Shown: one piece after another, positions 61,634 to 64,000 of the stretch
Layout: every line of letters starts with the position of its first letter
Numbering within the stretch: the first letter of the stretch is position 1
NCBI GenBank assembly: GCA_023301725.1
Contig: JALZUD010000017.1
Location: forward strand, 51,357-115,356
Direction of reading: 5' to 3'
Source: Granulosicoccus sp.
Lineage (GTDB): Bacteria > Pseudomonadota > Gammaproteobacteria > Granulosicoccales > Granulosicoccaceae
Length of the DNA stretch: 64,000 bases
The notes under the pieces: model-generated
Told to the model about the DNA's origin: nothing
Database searches by the model: none
What the model saw: the letters and a program-made list of their open reading frames with translations, nothing else
Made by a program: the position numbers and the translations under genes

Positions 61634-63802
61634 ATGGATGTTTCTGACCTTCTCGACTCTCTCAATGATGCACAGCGCCAAGCGGTAAGTTCTCCGCCCG
61701 GGCACCTGTTAGTGCAGGCTGGTGCTGGTAGCGGTAAAACGCGTGTACTGGTGCATCGCATCGCCTGGCTAACCCGAGTGGAGGGTTCATCCCCGTTTAG
61801 TATCATGGCGGTCACGTTCACCAATAAGGCCGCACGGGAGATGCGATTGCGTGTCGAGCAATTGCTGGGCACCCCGGTTGGGTCTATGTGGATCGGCACC
61901 TTCCACGGCATTGCTCATCGGTTTTTGCGAATGCACTGGCAGGAGGCTGGCTTGCCACAGGCTTTCCAGATTCTGGATTCAGACGATCAGCTCAGGCTGG
62001 TAAAACGCACAGTGCGAACCCTTGAGCTTGATGAAGCCCACTTTCCGCCCAAGCAGGTTCAGTGGTTTATCAACGGGCACAAGGATGAAGGACGCCGCCC
62101 CAAGCACATAGACGACGAAAACGACCCAATTACCGCAGAATATATTCGTGTGTATACCGCCTATGAGGCTGCCTGTGCTCGTGCAGGTGCCGTGGATTTT
62201 GCCGAACTGTTGTTGCGCGCTCTAGAAACCTTACGTGATAACGCAGCCCTGCTTGCACACTACCGACAGCGGCTACAACATTTGCTAATAGACGAGTTTC
62301 AGGATACCAATGCTATTCAATACGCCTGGATACGATTGCTAGCAGGTGACACAGGCAACGTGTTTGCAGTTGGAGATGATGACCAGTCTATTTACGCTTG
62401 GCGCGGTGCAAGGGTTGAAAACATCCTGAACTTCGACAAAGACTATGGCAGTGCGGAGCTGATACGTCTGGAGCAAAACTACCGTTCTACCGGCACCATT
62501 CTGCAAGCGGCCAACGCACTGATTGATAAAAACTCTGGGCGCTTGGGCAAGAACCTGTGGACTGATGGCGGTGAAGGTGCCCCAATTACTTTGTATAACG
62601 CGTACAACGAAACCGATGAGGCGCGCTTTATTGTCGAGACCATCATTGATTATGCCTCTGATGGTGGGCAACGGGAAGACTGTGCCATCCTGTATCGATC
62701 CAATGCGCAATCGCGGGTCATCGAGGAATATCTGGTAGCTGCTGGTGTTCAATATCGTGTTTATGGTGGCCTACGATTCTTCGAGCGGGCAGAGATAAAA
62801 GACACACTGGCCTATCTGCGCCTAGCCACGCATACCTACGACGATGTCTCACTGGAACGCATAATTAATCAGCCAGCACGCGGCATTGGTGACAAAACGG
62901 TTGCGCAGATTCGTAGTGAGGCCCGGGCAAGAGCGATACCCATGTGGACAGCAGCCACAGATCTGGTTGCTGAGAAACGCCTAAGCGGACGGGCGAACAC
63001 CGCTGTTGCCAAGTTCCTCGATCTGATGCAAGCCATAGCCGAAACCATTAGTGAGCAGTCTCTACCGCAGCAAGTGCAAACGGTTAGTGACATGAGTGGG
63101 CTTATTGAACACTTCCAGAAAGACACCTCCGAGCGCGGACAGAATCGTGTGGAGAACGTGGAGGAACTATCAAACGCTGCGCGTACGTTTATTCATCAGA
63201 ACGATGATGATCCTGAGTTGAGTGCAGTGGATGAATTTCTCGCGCAGGCCGCACTGGAGTCGGGTGATGGACAAACTAACAACGACACTAATGCCGTTCA
63301 ACTCATGACCCTGCACTCGGCCAAAGGCCTAGAGTTCCCTGTAGTGTTTATGGCGGGCATGGAGCAAGGCCTGTTTCCACATCAACGTTCGGCAGAAGAC
63401 CCTTTGCGTTTGGAAGAAGAGCGCAGGCTATGTTATGTCGGAATTACACGAGCAGAAAAGAAACTCTATATGTGTATGGCAGAGCAACGTCGTTTGTACG
63501 GACGTGATCAATACAATCCGCCGAGTAAGTTTATTGGGGAAATACCCACTGAACTGCTAGAAGAAATACGTCCACGCATGCAGGTAAGTTTGCCCGTGTA
63601 TCGTTCAGAGACACCGGCATGGATGCAAGAGGAAGTAGATACTGGGCTGTCTATTGGGCAAATGGTAAAGCATGGAAAATTTGGTATTGGAGTTGTATTA
63701 GATCAAGAAGGCCGTGGCAAGCAGGCCAGAGTGCAAGTGAATTTTGAAGATGCTGGCAGTAAGTGGCTGGTGCTGGCTTATGCTAATTTGGAGCCAGCTT
63801 GA
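61634..63802 (+). CDS. uvrD: DNA helicase II UvrD
   Basis: 3'-5' superfamily 1 helicase for nucleotide-excision and mismatch repair. The N-terminus MDVSDLLDSLNDAQRQAV is UvrD-like. Walker A is AGAGSGKT (about 29-36), followed by TFTNKAAREM, DEFQDTN, GDDDQSIYAWRGA, QNYRST, TLHSAKGLEF and VGITRAEKKLY. A C-terminal Tudor-like extension (GQMVKHGKFGIGVVL) is present. Length 722 matches E. coli UvrD. No LexA box (CTGT-N8-ACAG) was seen in the 169 bases upstream. Confidence 0.97.
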   Translation: MDVSDLLDSLNDAQRQAVSSPPGHLLVQAGAGSGKTRVLVHRIAWLTRVEGSSPFSIMAVTFTNKAAREMRLRVEQLLGTPVGSMWIGTFHGIAHRFLRMHWQEAGLPQAFQILDSDDQLRLVKRTVRTLELDEAHFPPKQVQWFINGHKDEGRRPKHIDDENDPITAEYIRVYTAYEAACARAGAVDFAELLLRALETLRDNAALLAHYRQRLQHLLIDEFQDTNAIQYAWIRLLAGDTGNVFAVGDDDQSIYAWRGARVENILNFDKDYGSAELIRLEQNYRSTGTILQAANALIDKNSGRLGKNLWTDGGEGAPITLYNAYNETDEARFIVETIIDYASDGGQREDCAILYRSNAQSRVIEEYLVAAGVQYRVYGGLRFFERAEIKDTLAYLRLATHTYDDVSLERIINQPARGIGDKTVAQIRSEARARAIPMWTAATDLVAEKRLSGRANTAVAKFLDLMQAIAETISEQSLPQQVQTVSDMSGLIEHFQKDTSERGQNRVENVEELSNAARTFIHQNDDDPELSAVDEFLAQAALESGDGQTNNDTNAVQLMTLHSAKGLEFPVVFMAGMEQGLFPHQRSAEDPLRLEEERRLCYVGITRAEKKLYMCMAEQRRLYGRDQYNPPSKFIGEIPTELLEEIRPRMQVSLPVYRSETPAWMQEEVDTGLSIGQMVKHGKFGIGVVLDQEGRGKQARVQVNFEDAGSKWLVLAYANLEPA

Positions 63803-63979
63803 TACGAGGCTTTCTGCCATTGGTTGGTGTGTAGTGTTGTGGTCACTCTAGCGCTTTGCTGAGTCTGTATTATTGGGTAAAAGACGAGTCGGCTTAATAC
63901 TTGTTAGCTGCCTGAACGGAACTTGCTACTAGATGAGTATGGTCGTAACATGAGTGCACACTGAGAAGGCGAGCAAGAA

Positions 63980-64000
63980 ATGTCAAAGACAGTCAAAGAG
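63980..64000 (+). CDS. Start of a further gene, cut by the window end
   Basis: ATG at 63980 opens a frame of seven codons (MSKTVKE) to the end of the window, with an AGGCGAG purine-rich stretch about eight bases ahead. Too little is visible to name it. Confidence 0.35.

Overview
The window reads as the chromosomal replication-origin neighbourhood of a gammaproteobacterium. The evidence is the combination of rpmH-rnpA-yidD-yidC-mnmE and mnmG-rsmG-parA-parB-atpIBEFHAGDC on one side with dnaA-dnaN-recF-gyrB on the other, plus gammaproteobacterial blocks further right: lptM-lysA-dapF-DUF484-xerC, hslV-hslU-DUF971, ubiE-ubiJ-ubiB, prlC and uvrD. The genus cannot be fixed from sequence reading alone. 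The parS-like sites resemble those of Pseudomonas, but the gene set also fits other marine gammaproteobacteria.

Layout. 0-6 kb: a C-terminal processing protease cut by the window edge, a hydroxyacid-oxoacid transhydrogenase, a small orphan histidine kinase, a YidB-family protein, an MFS transporter and a 59-residue CxxC/CxxC protein that is easy to miss. 6.4-23 kb, minus strand: glmS, glmU, the full F1Fo ATP synthase operon, parB, parA, rsmG and mnmG. 23.3-27.9 kb: three plus-strand envelope genes (DUF3015, DUF4105, ABC exporter) inserted between mnmG and mnmE. 27.9-32.3 kb, minus strand: mnmE, yidC, yidD, rnpA, rpmH. 32.6-38.9 kb, plus strand: dnaA, a DnaA-box-rich intergenic region (likely oriC), dnaN, recF with two parS-like sites, gyrB. 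39-42.7 kb: prlC and ubiD. 42.8-46.6 kb, minus strand: a GGDEF-EAL protein and hemD. 46.7-53.1 kb: argH, an esterase, lptM, lysA, dapF, a DUF484 gene and a degenerate xerC. 53.1-64 kb: an uncharacterised 533-residue protein, hslVU, DUF971, ubiEJB, a small hypothetical, a beta carbonic anhydrase, uvrD and the first codons of another gene.

How it fits together. Gene direction switches at about 32.3-32.6 kb: leftward genes are mostly minus strand and rightward genes mostly plus strand, as expected for replication diverging from the dnaA-dnaN region. ParA and ParB would act on the parS sites in recF to segregate this region. The rpmH-to-mnmE and mnmG-to-atp blocks are translation, tRNA-modification, membrane-insertion and energy genes. 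Ubiquinone genes (ubiD, ubiE, ubiJ, ubiB) supply the respiratory chain that drives the ATP synthase.

Most of the window is ordinary core genome. The least ordinary signals are: a xerC reading frame that has lost its catalytic C-terminus through an in-frame stop; a 22-bp perfect palindrome ahead of the atp operon and strong hairpins in an unusually wide atpF-atpH gap; the head-on DUF3015-DUF4105-ABC cassette; and the unannotated zinc-ribbon-like small gene. I found no CRISPR array, insertion sequence, prophage, tRNA or rRNA gene.
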